Below, one piece after another: positions 1-12,000 of a DNA stretch of 64,000 bases (its first letter is position 1; every line of letters begins with the position of its first letter). The notes beneath the pieces were generated by a model. The model was not told the origin of the DNA. It did not search any database and was given only the letters and a program-made list of their open reading frames with translations. The stretch spans positions 6,403,274 to 6,467,273 of the forward strand of contig NC_083642.1 in NCBI RefSeq assembly GCF_963576545.1, in the 5' to 3' direction. This stretch comes from Limanda limanda (lineage: Eukaryota; Chordata; Actinopteri; Pleuronectiformes; Pleuronectidae). The position numbers were made by a program, and so were the translations under genes.

Positions 1-632
1 GTTTCCAGATAGGAAACTGCAGAAATACTTCCAGTGAAAGTAGAGTCAGGAACCGAGTTCACTGAAGAACCTGATGACACCTGTGACTCCCTGAGCTCAC
101 ATTAGAATTATCACATCCATACAGTTGTTAGGGAAACCAAATGCAGCCACTGCAGGATCATCTTTGTGTTTTATTTCTATTTACGAATACAACACGTGTC
201 TGTAGACTTTACAGGCTCTTCCACGCTCTTCTTCTGATTTTAAATTTCATTTTAACATGTTTTTAATTTGGTCTATATTATATGTGAAGCAGTTTCAGTG
301 GCATTTCTTGTATTCAGGGTGCTATACGAATACAGTTATTATTATTATTATCATAACAAATTTCTATAAATCAGCTGAACCAAGGACCAAAGTGAAATGT
401 ACTCATTGTTGATGTGTTTCCAGATAGGAAACTGCAGAAATACTTCCAGTGAAAGTAGAGTCAGGAACCGAGTTCACTGAAGAACCTGATGACACCTGTG
501 ACTCCCTGAGCTCACATTAGAAGAATCACATCCATACAGTTGTTAGGGAAACAAAATGCAGCCACTGCAGGATCATTTTTGTGTTTTATGAATACAACAC
601 GTGTCTGTGTACTTTACAGGCTCTTCCACGTG
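1..632. repeat. Tandem direct duplication, about 415-bp period
   Basis: Bases 1 to about 228 recur at 416 to about 632 with only scattered substitutions and an indel of about 10 bases near 172 / 589. Both copies begin with GTTTCCAGATAGGAAACTGC. The first copy starts at the window edge, so the array may extend further left. It lies in a dvl1 intron. I see no coding potential and do not recognise a transposon family. Confidence 0.9.
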
Positions 633-1337
633 AGCGTGAGTGGACACGAATGCAGGTTAGATTATCTGTGCCGGTGTAAAGTACATGTTGCACACATGCC
701 TAAGTGTGTGTGACAGACTGACAGGCTTGAGGAGAGTTCTCACCGGCTTCAGGTTTCCTCGGTGCCTGGTGGCGGTGGACGTCCCTTCACCCCGACGCCT
801 GAGGCCACGGCGTCTCCATCCCTCTGACAGAATAACAATCTGCCCTCCAGCCCCCCTCCAGAGCCCCTCCAGAGCCCCTCAGACTCCTCCCAGACCCCCA
901 GCACACAGGCCGGCTCACCGCTCGGCCCACACCTGATCTACCACTTCTCGCTTTTTTTAATTTTTTTTATACAATCTGTCATCCTCCCCTGTCTCTCTCT
1001 CTCTCTCCCAATCACGCTCCCGGCACCATCTGGGCTTTCAATAGGTCTCATTAATGCAAGTATTGTGCAGAGTGGCTCCCTCTCAGGGTATCTGGTCATT
1101 AAAGACACTTAGTGAAAAACAAATCACATACCGCAGAACAATGAAAGTGCTGTTTTGGCCCGAGGGACTGAATTTGAAACAGTCATAATATGAGTTCCAT
1201 ATTCCCCTAAGGTTGAATGGCAGGCAAACTGATATTATAACAGACAGAAGTGTATTGTGGCTGGGGGATTATGTTCACCTGTGTTAATTAATCTGAAAGA
1301 TTTGCTGCGAGGGAGGCAGAGAGTGTGTGTTTTGTGC
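633..1337. other. dvl1 intron sequence without a recognised gene
   Basis: Intronic DNA of dvl1. It holds a pyrimidine-rich stretch near 840-1010 and a T-run near 953. The block at about 1030-1200 has a well-mixed composition with TTAAT/ATTAA motifs and could be conserved noncoding DNA, but that needs alignment. No exon with consistent splice sites was found. Confidence 0.5.
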
Positions 1338-1349
1338 ATCAATATCAAT

Positions 1350-1949
1350 ACCATTCTGCCCTGCGTTTTATCACTGGAGACCGCTATGGCACTCACCACT
1401 GTACTCTTTATAACAAGGTTGGCTGGCCAGCCCTGTCTGAAAAAAGGGATGGTCATTGGACGATTTATATTTACAAAACAATCATTGGGCTACTGCCACT
1501 ATATCTCTCCTCTCTCATCAGCTGGAATTGTAATACCCACAATACCCGCTCCCAGAGCTGGCTTTCCTTATATCTGCCTCGTGTTAAGACCAACTTGGGG
1601 AAGACAGCTTTCTGTTACAAGGCGCCCTACATCTGGAATGAGGTCCAAAAACCTTTAAGGTTGTGCTCATTAGTTTCATTGAGGGAGTTCTCGAGTCTGA
1701 TCTCATGTACAGCTGACTTCTCCTGCAGTGATTGTAACTGCTAGTTGACTTAGTATTTTATACTGACGAATTGTTAAATACCTTGTATTACTGTATATAT
1801 ATATATATGCATATTTATTTCACTCTTATTTATTCAATGTATTAACTCTTCAATGTATCAACTCTTTATTGTACCCTCGGCACCATTGAAAATTTGTGTC
1901 TTATCCCTCAATGTGTTTTCCGAGGCTTAAATAAATATTTAATCAATCA
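1350..1949 (+). mobile_element. 5'-truncated LINE (non-LTR retrotransposon) 3' end
   Basis: The plus strand encodes the degenerate C-terminus of a LINE reverse-transcriptase ORF (about 1352-1743: ALRFITGDRYGTHHC, then KVGWPALSEKRDGHW, PRVKTNLGKTAFCYKAP). An AT-rich 3' UTR and a short (ATCA)n tail follow. The 12-base direct repeat ATCAATATCAAT at 1338-1349 and 1950-1961 looks like a target-site duplication, though the right copy merges with the tail microsatellite. This is a dead 5'-truncated insertion in a dvl1 intron just upstream of the first visible exon. The clade (L2/CR1/Rex-like) is a guess. Confidence 0.75.
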
Positions 1950-2020
1950 ATCAATATCAATCTGAGGGAAGTATTTCTGATGTGTGTTTGTGTGTGTGTG
2001 TGTTTCTTTGTGTGTTGCAG

Positions 2021-3861
2021 TGCCAACGCGGTCAGCAGTCGAGACGGCCTGGACACGGAGACGGGAACGGAGTCTCTGCTGAGCCACCGCAGGGAGCGAG
2101 AGAGGGAGCGGGCGCGGAGGAGAGCGAGAGAGACTGAGCGTGAGTATTATCAGCGTGGAGCAGACGGATCCTTAAAAATGCAATTATCCTGTCATCCCAA
2201 CTTATTACATTTCGGTGCTTTTTACTCAATCTCAACTTTTTCTACTCTGCACACGTCACTCACCTCCACAAAAAAAATTGAGCGGATATCTAAACGCTCG
2301 AGAGTAAAGAAGAAGAAAGAGGTGAATCAGTTGGACTGTTGGTTAAAGATTCTGGAATCCACTTTCCTGCCTGGAGATTGTCCGGCTGTGTCCTGTGTGA
2401 CTCAGGTTTATGCTCAGAGGCTGTTCCAGGTGGTCGTCACCCTCCCCACTTGTCCACTGATGAAACCCTGTCAGAAGACACTTGTGTTTCATGAAAAATC
2501 AGAGGAGAGTCTTTTCCAGCTTTTGTTTAGATACAAATCCTGCCATCCACCATCTACCTGGACATGAAATTGTTGGGATTTCTGATTTCAAAAGCCCTGA
2601 GAACCATTATCAGGAGCAAACACATCTTCTCCCTTTATTGTTTTGGTATTTTTACTGAAGCAATTTATTTGGCGCTTTCTCCCTGATCCCTCAGAGGACG
2701 TGCTTGAACTGCTCTGTCGGCTTTACCGGCTCTATTTTTTTTTAATATGACAGCCTCAACAGGCGACATCAGATATCTGCTCTGTCCACAGCAGAGAACA
2801 GTGAAGGGCTGCAGGAAAAATACGTGTTTTGTTACCTGAATATCCAGATATCCACTTCATTCTCTCCCTGTTCTTACCAAATAGAGATTTTTGGTAATTT
2901 TTAATTGGATTCATGGCAGGAAGTAATAAAGACGCAGCCTCTGATGCAGCCGGTTGTTGTTGTTTTTTGTTTTCCTCCCTGCAAAGCCAGTTGTCTCCCT
3001 CCGTCTCTGCTTCCCCTCATCCTCTCTTCACAGCGAGTCTGGCTCTTTGTATCCTGTGCTCCAGGCTCATTAAGCAAATACTCATTAATTTATTTGGTGC
3101 AATTGGTATCACATAGTATCAGCATCAGGTTGTGGTTGTAGGACGAGCAGCTACCGTCTCGCAACCTGGGAACTTTATTCAATCGACTGATTTCATCGGG
3201 ATCGAACTGTTGGGCAACTTGGGACAGTGTGTTTGTTTTATTGACTCGGCTCAAAGTGACGTGTTGTTGACGGTGACGGCGTCAGAGCCACAGCTGCCGA
3301 CTGCTGGCTGCACATCTGTTGTTGTGCCGGTGAAACGGAAATACATCGAGTTTAATGAACTTTATGTCCGTCCACCAAAATCCACTGTGTTCACTGATGT
3401 CAGCACACGTGAGGCGCTGTTGTACAGATAATGGAGAAAAGAGAATTACTTTAGGATCACTTCATGTGTAGGTTTGCCACCTATTCTTATTAGGACTTAA
3501 CATGGATCTAAACCTAAACACATTACATTACATTACATTACATTATGTAAACACAAACACAATTCAAATCGTACATCTAACCCTAACCAGGACTTAGGAA
3601 ATGTACCTTTACCTCATTATAGCACCAGGACATTACATTGACTTACATAGATTTCCTGGAGACTAACTATAACTTAACCATAGTCACTACTTGTCTAACA
3701 TTGAGCTAAACCTAACCTTAAATCATTTCTTCACTTTAAAATGTAAAGATTTATGTTACGGATTAAAATTTGTCTCCATAAGTAAAGACAAGTCCCCACC
3801 ATGTGACAGTGTAGGTTAAACAGATTTAGGTCCCCACAACAGGAGTAATACCTGAACCACA

Positions 3862-3953
<92 letters not shown>

Positions 3954-6024
3954 GTTTCTTTCCTCACCTCACATCTCCTCGCCCTTCCACGGGACTTGTT
4001 GTCTCAGTTGGGCGTGTGTTCCCTGTGGTTCCACGGCTCATGAATCTAGCAGGACCTAATAAAGTGGAGTTTAATTCTGCTCAGTGGTTTGCCCTCACGG
4101 TCACATGACCTGGCTGTAGAGACATATAAAGCTGTAGCCGGCGCCCGGGCTCCGCCTCCTCACCTCACTGCCTGCAGCATCAGCAGCAGCAGCAGGAATT
4201 CCCCTGTCACCTTATCCACACGCTTCAAGTGATCCCGTCTCTGTGTGAACGTTCGCTGGTTCTACGGCGATCAGGTAAAGTGCTCTGCCCCCCCGGTAAA
4301 CACCAGCCCTTGTTGTTAGTCTGTCTGCGCTGAAGCGTTTGAGTGTGAACGGATGAATAATGTAGCAGTGGAGACTTTTAGGGAGGGATGAACAGGTGTA
4401 AGACCCCCGAGGGCGGCGTGACGGCGTGATGGGATCCGATCCGTTTCGAGGCCGTGAGACAAGACTCTGATGTTTCGGTTATTGCAGCGTAGCAGAGAAC
4501 ATCTAATACCTCCACCCAAAAAAAAAAAAAAAACAGAACAACTGCATGAAGCATTATGCTGCTCAGTGCTGCTGGGATTTGGAGGCTGAAGTCAGAGCAT
4601 ACATGGCTAAGCCGGAGCACTTACGCTCGTGTTAAGGTATTATCACGAAACACAAACACAGCTGGTGAACTTCAGCTGTCCTGCGTTATTAAAAAAAAAA
4701 AAAAGTGTCTTCAAACCCTCCTGTCTCTGAGCTGTTAACAACCCTGATGGTGTTTTTCACCTGAGGCGGAGACGAGAGAGAGGACGGCCCATCAGCTCAA
4801 ATCCCACATTATCTCCCTCTGTGGGGGGGGGGGGGGGAACCCATCAACTGATTGGACAGGAGCCGATTAGTAGTCATTCTATAGCTGCGTGCGATGAGAG
4901 GGAGGGAGGGAGGGAGGGGAGAGAGGGAGGGGCAGGTGGGGGTGAGGAAATACTTTCTCCCGACTCTCGGCTCAGTTTGTGCGTGCGTCGGATGAGAGAT
5001 CGCCGTGTCTCTGTGGTGAGAGGGATTTGTTGTGTTGATGGAATCTGACATTTTTTGCTACTGGAGGTTTTATTCATTTATTCCAAGGTGTTTTATTTTG
5101 AAAGTTACAACTATTATTGCTTGTTTTTGAGCGCTTAGGTTTATGTTGTTTATGTAATTTAATGTTACCCACGAGTGTAGAAATTATCAGTTTAAATTGT
5201 TCCTTTGGCTTTTATCTATTGAGTTCTTTATCTGTTAATTTATTTCCTTTTAAACTTCACATCTTTGGAAAAAGACTTGATATATTCGCTCGTCAGTGAT
5301 AATCTTTCATGTTGATGACCTGTTTGTGTCACCGCCTGTGTTGTAGACGAGCAGCCGGCCGGTGGGCAGAGAGCGGGGGTGCACAGGCCGGCTTCTAGAG
5401 ACGGACTCGCACAGACGGACACAGACCTCAGCCTGTGAACCTGCACCCGTGTGTTTCCCCTTTGTGTTGCTCTCTCTCCGGTGTGGCAGTCGTCCCAGCG
5501 CGGGAGGAAATCTGTTTGAGTGAATCCTCTCGGTGGATGTCACGTCCCTCTGCTGATTGAGTGCTTATGTGCAGTGGCTCAGCTTTCATAAGAGTAACCT
5601 CCCGGGCGGAGCCAGCGATGGGAACTGCCACATTGCTGGAATGTTTTGCTTGCTCTCGGCCAAAGCGCTGGCTGCCACGCCCTCTTGGCCTTATGAGATC
5701 GTTCCGCCCAATCCGCTGTTTCCCTGAGACGTCTCCACCTCGGTGGCAATGTACGTATGGAGTTGGACAGGGTGGTCGTACCTGGGACTTTTCTTTGTGT
5801 GAGGAAGTTAATTAATGCAGAGCTGTGTACAGGAAGACACTCGACTGAGAATACATCCCAAACATCTGTATTTCTACCTTTTTCAAAGAACTGAACCTGT
5901 GACTCATTCTTCTGTAAACTCTGATTTCTGATTTTCAAACCTCACATAGACGTCCTCCCCCTCGTTTTGATCTAACCCGTCGATGAACAACATGACCTCT
6001 CGTCTGACTCACCCCTCTCCCTGC

Positions 6025-6057
<33 letters not shown>

Positions 6058-9000
6058 GCTCTCTCTCTCCAGTCCCTCGCATCAACGGTCACTCCAAATC
6101 AGAGCGCACTGCCAGAGACTCGGCCATGGGTTACGACAGCGCCTCAGTAATGAGCAGCGAGCTGGAGTCCAGCTCCTTTGTTGACAGTGAGGAGGATGAG
6201 GATGCGAGCAGGTAACACACCACTCCTCGTCTGCACCCAGACTCTTGTATCAGTACTGTTTGTTTCTTAAAATATATCTGTTGTTTTATTTCAATTTATA
6301 AAAAAATCGAAACACCCAAATATATATTATTTCTGCAGTAGATATGATTTCTTCGAGTGTTTTCCCTTGAAACTCAGTAGTTTCAGTGTCTTACAGTAAT
6401 TTGGGGGATTTTTTTACTTGACTTATCATTTATTCTGCATAAGTTGTGGCGGATCCATCACTAATTCATGATACTTCATTAAATCTCTACTCAATTTAGA
6501 GTCTACTTCTTTTGTAAAATGAAAATGCACATTAATTCAGCATTGTGTATTCTGTAAAGTAATTTTATATTTCAGCAAATGCAAATTCAGATGCTGAACC
6601 AGGCCAGAAATTCCGTGGGGGCTCTGATTCAGTTAAATATTAATTAGCAGCACAGTATATGAAAAATCTAAATCTAACTGTAAACACTGAAAAATTATGT
6701 TGTAGATGCAATTTGCAAATGGACTATTAACACGAATCAGCTCTGTGTCAAATATCACATTATCAGATCATTTAACCATATACCAGGTCATATTCGAATT
6801 AAATAAACTGTTTCACACTCCTCGGCCATTTGCTTTTTCCGTCTTATTTTAACATCCTATCTTTGTCTCCTTCTTTCTTTCCTTTCCTCTCTCCTTCTGC
6901 ATCTCAGGCTCAGCAGCTCCACAGAACAAAGTTCTTCTTCGCACCTGATGCGCAGACACAAGCGCCGCCGACGGAGGCACAAAGTGGCCAAAATAGACCG
7001 GGTGAGCACGTTACATCCGCCCGCTGCTGCAATTGAAATTGACGTTTTTCAGTTTGAAACAGATGAGAGAGCTGATTGATATTGACTATTTGTTGCTCTA
7101 CATATTCTCATGTCCTCCTCCCTCTCTTTCCAGTCCTCATCCTTCAGCAGCATCACCGACTCCACGATGAGCCTCAACATCATCACCGTCACACTGAACA
7201 TGGGTAGAGCTGATACGTCCACAACTATAACGCTTATATCACAACTTTACACCAATCATTTCTGATATATATATACACATGGCTAGAATAATCCTGTGCT
7301 TTCTCCCTGACAGAGAAATACAACTTTTTGGGTATCAGCATTGTTGGTCAGAGTAATGACCGGGGAGATGGGGGCATCTACATCGGCTCCATCATGAAGG
7401 GAGGAGCTGTGGCTGCTGACGGGAGAATCGAACCTGGAGACATGCTCCTCCAGGTACATTAGCCCAGGATTTCAGTTTAACAAATTAACATTCAAGAATT
7501 TTGTATTTGTGATGTAGTATTGTGTTATATATCAGTGCTGGGTGTGATGACAACACGTCTGCTGCTGCTGATTCTCAGCGTGAAAGCTGAACTTAGGTTT
7601 TCTGGCCCTTTTAAAATCCACTTCCTGCCACTTTCTTCTTATTTGATCTCAGTGGCTCCACCTACTGGCGAACACACGACGGCTGATTCCACTTTCCTGC
7701 CGCACCAGCATTCATAATATAGGTTTTATTTTTTACGTTGGAAGTAGCTTAGGATTTGCAGGCATCTGAGCACGGCAGAGATTAATGTGTGTGAGTTCAT
7801 TGAGTTGTGTAGCAGAGGTTAAACATAATGATTTAGTCACAAAAAACACACAATGTACAAATAATGAGTGGAATCTGACATGTGGAGTTGAACATGTATG
7901 TTTGTGTTGTGTCAACCAGGTGAATGATGTGAACTTTGAGAACATGAGCAATGACGACGCCGTCAGGATTCTCAGAGAGATCGTTTCCAAAACCGGGTAA
8001 GAACATTAAAAACCTGTTCAGATCACTTCCTGAGCGTTAGGGATCGTTCGGATCTCAGATCAGATTTAGTCTCAGATCAGATTTACAGAACAACTCACTG
8101 TATGTTGGGTGTAATCTTACACGGAATTAGAGAGGTTGCTGTTCTGGTATTCGTAGGATTTAAAGAATTAAAAGCAAAGCACGCTGAGAAAAGGTCATGA
8201 CTCTTAAATATGAGCACATCCCTAAATGTTTATCTGTTGTTGCTAAAACAGTTGTGACATCGGCCAGAGAAGGGTTTTGTTTTTTCGTCTGTGTCAGATT
8301 GTTTTAAGCAAAAACTAGTTGTCCAATTTCCATGACATTTTATAGAGCGGTAGGGTATGACCCAAGAAAGAACTATTTCGATTTTTGGGGTGGATTCTCT
8401 TTCTCTAACATGGTGAGATAGAGGGTTTTTCAACGCTTCCCTTGATTTCTCAGAATAATTTATGTAGAATCAGGCACGTTTACAGGACTGATATTTACGT
8501 GTGTGTGCACATCCAGATAAACATCTAGATAATCTTAATGTGTTTCATAAGGGGCCTGCTGTGCCTTGGCTGAGGATTGAACTCTGCTGACTCATATAAT
8601 ACACTTTGTTTTTTTAGATTTGCTGATTGCTGATTAGATTTTCCGCAGCCTCTTTGCGACCTCTTGTAAAACGATGTGATCAGCTCTTTTCCTGCCTCGC
8701 TCTCTCGCTGGTTAAACAAGTTGAGAGCAAGATTTCAAAGCACACGCACTAATACTCTATAGTATAAATAAGCAGATCATCTCCGGGGAGTCAGTTTGCG
8801 TTTGACTTGTTGTAAGTGCTATCCTCAGGAAACAGAGACCTGATCTCTCTGCTCATGCATGAAATGGAGCTGCTGATATAAATCAGTTTCTGACATGACA
8901 GTTCACAACGCCCTGTCTCATGACTTTAAAGAAAGTGAAAAACAAATTAAATTTCGTTAAAATTCCACATTTTATCTGGATCTGCTCCAAAATGTAATGA

Positions 9001-12000
9001 GTTCTTCTTCGGGTCACGACACACACCTTCACATAATTTCAAGGAAATAGGCTCAGTAGTGTATTGACTGCAGATTTCTGTTTGCTGCATTATTTAGCTT
9101 TAAACTAACTTTTGGGTTTTTAAATGGCTTAATAGGGTTCATATCAGGTTCATATTCATAAGAGGAGGAAAAGTGTTAGGCTGAGTCAGTAGCTTCCTTT
9201 AAATCAAAGCATAACATTTATTTTTTATCGTACTGCTTTCCCTGTTTTTACCTAAATCTAGTTGTTATTATTGTAATAAGTGGTCATGCTTGATTTCTGT
9301 TTTTATTCTTTTACTTATGTTTTTATATGTGAAATATTATATTGTTCTCTGCATTCTTTATACTAATTTACTATATTCTTTCTCCAGTCCTATTAGTCTT
9401 ACCGTTGCCAAATGCTGGGACCCGTCTCCACGAAGCTACTTCACGATCCCTCGTGGTAAGACCTGTGCAGTCATGTGGATATAGATCCTAATTCTACTTA
9501 GCAAATACATAAAACAGATCAAATATATTTGTATTACATTTGTAGCAGAGGAACTGATGCCATGTCATTTTGCAGCTGAACCAGTGAGACCCATTGACCC
9601 TGCAGCCTGGATTTCTCACACCACTGCCCTGACAGGACCTTACCCGCACTACGGTAAAAACCACCAACCACACACATCCTTTCTGAAGTGATTATGATAA
9701 CCTTGCAACATTTTGAATTTCTCAAAACTCCTCTCCCTGTGACAGAGTTTGACGACTTGCCCTTATCTGCAAGTAAAACGGACATGGCAACTATCGTCAA
9801 GGTGATGCAGTTGCCGGACTCCGGCCTCGAGATCCGAGACAGGATGTGGTTGAAGATCACAATCGCCAACGCAGTCATCGGTAAGTACCTCTCTGTTGTC
9901 CGGAAACAAAACAGAAAGAAAGTTTTGGTAGAAATGTATTATTCCTAATGGGCGGTTGTGGCTGAGGGGTAGAGTGGTCGTCCTCCAACCTGAAGATCGG
10001 CGGTTCGATCTCAGTCTGAACCATCTGCTTGCCGAACTGTCCTTGGGCAAGATGCTGAACCCTAAATGGCCCCCCATAGAATAACAAAGTGCTGTGAATA
10101 GATGCACTGTATGAATGTGTGTGTGAATGGGTGGATGTAAAACTGTACTGTAAAGCGCTTTGAGTGGTCATCAAGACTAGAAAAGCACTTTATAAATACA
10201 AAACCAAAACCATTTATTATCATTTCCAATCTTTCTTTTAACTATACAAGTCTCAGTCTAAAGCTTGAGAACTGAAAAGTATCTTGCATAGTTTCAGCAT
10301 TAACTCCACTAACTTAGTTCAAAGTTGTTGTAACATTGTGCAGCTCGTCTGACTGTAGTGAGGTTACTCTGGATATTGTGTATATCACCAGTATTTTCTA
10401 GCATCTGTTCTACACATCAGTGCAGGAGCTTACCTGTGTGTGTGTGTGTGTGTGTCTGTGCTTGTGTGTGTGTGTGTGTGTGTGTCAGGTGCTGACGTGG
10501 TAGACTGGCTCTACTCCAGAGTGGAAGGATTCAAGGACCGGCGGGATGCCAGGAAGTACGCCAGCAGCCTCCTGAAACACGGCTACCTGAGACACACGGT
10601 CAACAAGATCACCTTCTCCGAGCAGTGCTACTACACCTTCGGGGATCTCTGCCAAAGTACGGCCACCTCTCTCCCTGTGTCAATAATGCAATCTCCATTT
10701 AAAGAGTATAAGGATTAGGGTTGCAAAATTCCGAGAATTTTCAAAGTTTGAAACTTTCCATGGGAATTAACAGGAATATACGGGAATATACGGGAATATA
10801 CAGGAATTAACGGGAATTAACGGGAATAAAGTGGAAATATTGTGGGTAATTTATACTAACTGTATTTACCTTGTCATATTCAGACATAAATATAAACATT
10901 TTGTTTTGTCTTAGGCTGATTTGAGCTCTGAGGAAACTTTGGGCACTTGTCTATACGCTTCTGCATCTTTGTGTCATTCTTAACATAGGTCTTTGCACAG
11001 TATTTGCTAATGAACACAGCCTTTCCTTCTACATTGGATGGGGTGAAATGTCTCCACACATGAGATAGTGCACGTGGCATTGTTCTGTAGATAAGATGAG
11101 AAAAAAGTTTGTAAAAAAACACTAATGCAATGCCAGAGATATAAATAGTTAGCCAAACAATTGCAATCGTCTGTAAACATATTTTACAATTGATGGATAA
11201 ATTAATGGAAATAGGCTAGATGAACAGATGAACAATCCTCAATCAGCATGCTAATATATTCTCCCCAGTAATATCATCAAAACTTACCTGACTAGTCCTG
11301 CACTCTACAGCAGGCCTCAATAGCCCTGCTGTAGAGTGAAGGATGCTGGGAAATTCAACGCAATGCATTCCATACATCTTTAAAATAGAGTTTTGAATGA
11401 TGTTTTTATTGCTCAGCGTTTAATTTGCGTAGTTTTTTTTTTCTTCAAAATTCCCCAAATTCCCGAGCTTAACTTCCCATGGAAAGTTTCCCGAAACCCT
11501 ATTAAGGATCGCACTAAATCTTTCCCTCTCCATTAAGACATGGCGTCGCTCAACTTGAACGAGGGATCCAGCGGCGGCGGCTCGGAGCAGGACACCCTGG
11601 CACCGCTCCCCCCCACCAGCAACCCCTGGCCCCTGGGCGGGCAGCCGTTCCCCTACCCTCCTTTCCCCTCCGCACCCCCCAGCTTCCCGCCAGGATACTC
11701 CGACCCGTGCCACAGCTTCCACAGCGGGAGCGCAGGCAGCCAGCACAGCGAGGGTGAGCAGTGAGGAGGAGGAGGAGGAGGAGAAGGAGGAGAGACCCGC
11801 CTATGTTGAGCTTTTTAATTGATTAATGTAATAATTTGACTCAACATGCAACATGACATTGTTCCCTAAGTATTCCTGACACGTGACGTCAGTATTATAA
11901 ACACACGTCTGACTCCGATGCTAACGTATCTGAATAGAAGCTGAGACGTTTGACACTGAACTGCATTTTTCTTCTTCATGAAATATGTGTCATTTCTAAA

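Larger units (their letters stand above)
2140..6072. other. dvl1 intron, 3.9 kb
   Basis: Large intron between the basic-region exon and the acidic/serine exon. It contains a (CA)n block at 3868-3951, a TCCCCAC-type fish repeat with an (ACATT)n run (about 3450-3860), an internal promoter candidate (4099-4274), GGGA-rich purine tracts near 4900-4935 and a (CT)n tract before the next acceptor (about 6020-6070). Open frames near 2160-2570, 2905-3430 and 5561-5815 have no recognisable product and no splice logic. Confidence 0.6.

Noticed and set aside
2021..2139. Assignment of the Dishevelled gene to dvl3 or dvl2
   Set aside because: The Ser/His-rich tail resembles DVL3, but the PDZ, linker, DEP and CEFFVDIM ending match DVL1 better; DVL2 and DVL3 end in SEFFVDVM.
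3132..3431. 99-codon open frame in the large dvl1 intron
   Set aside because: No similarity to a known family, no splice sites in phase, no regulatory context.
3868..3951. CRISPR-like or other spaced repeat arrays
   Set aside because: All short-period repeats in the window are microsatellites or minisatellites; none has regular unique spacers, and the sequence is vertebrate.
9949..10207. tRNA-like sequence with A and B boxes
   Set aside because: The 3' half does not fold as a tRNA and the sequence continues into a LINE-type tail, so it is a SINE, not a tRNA gene.
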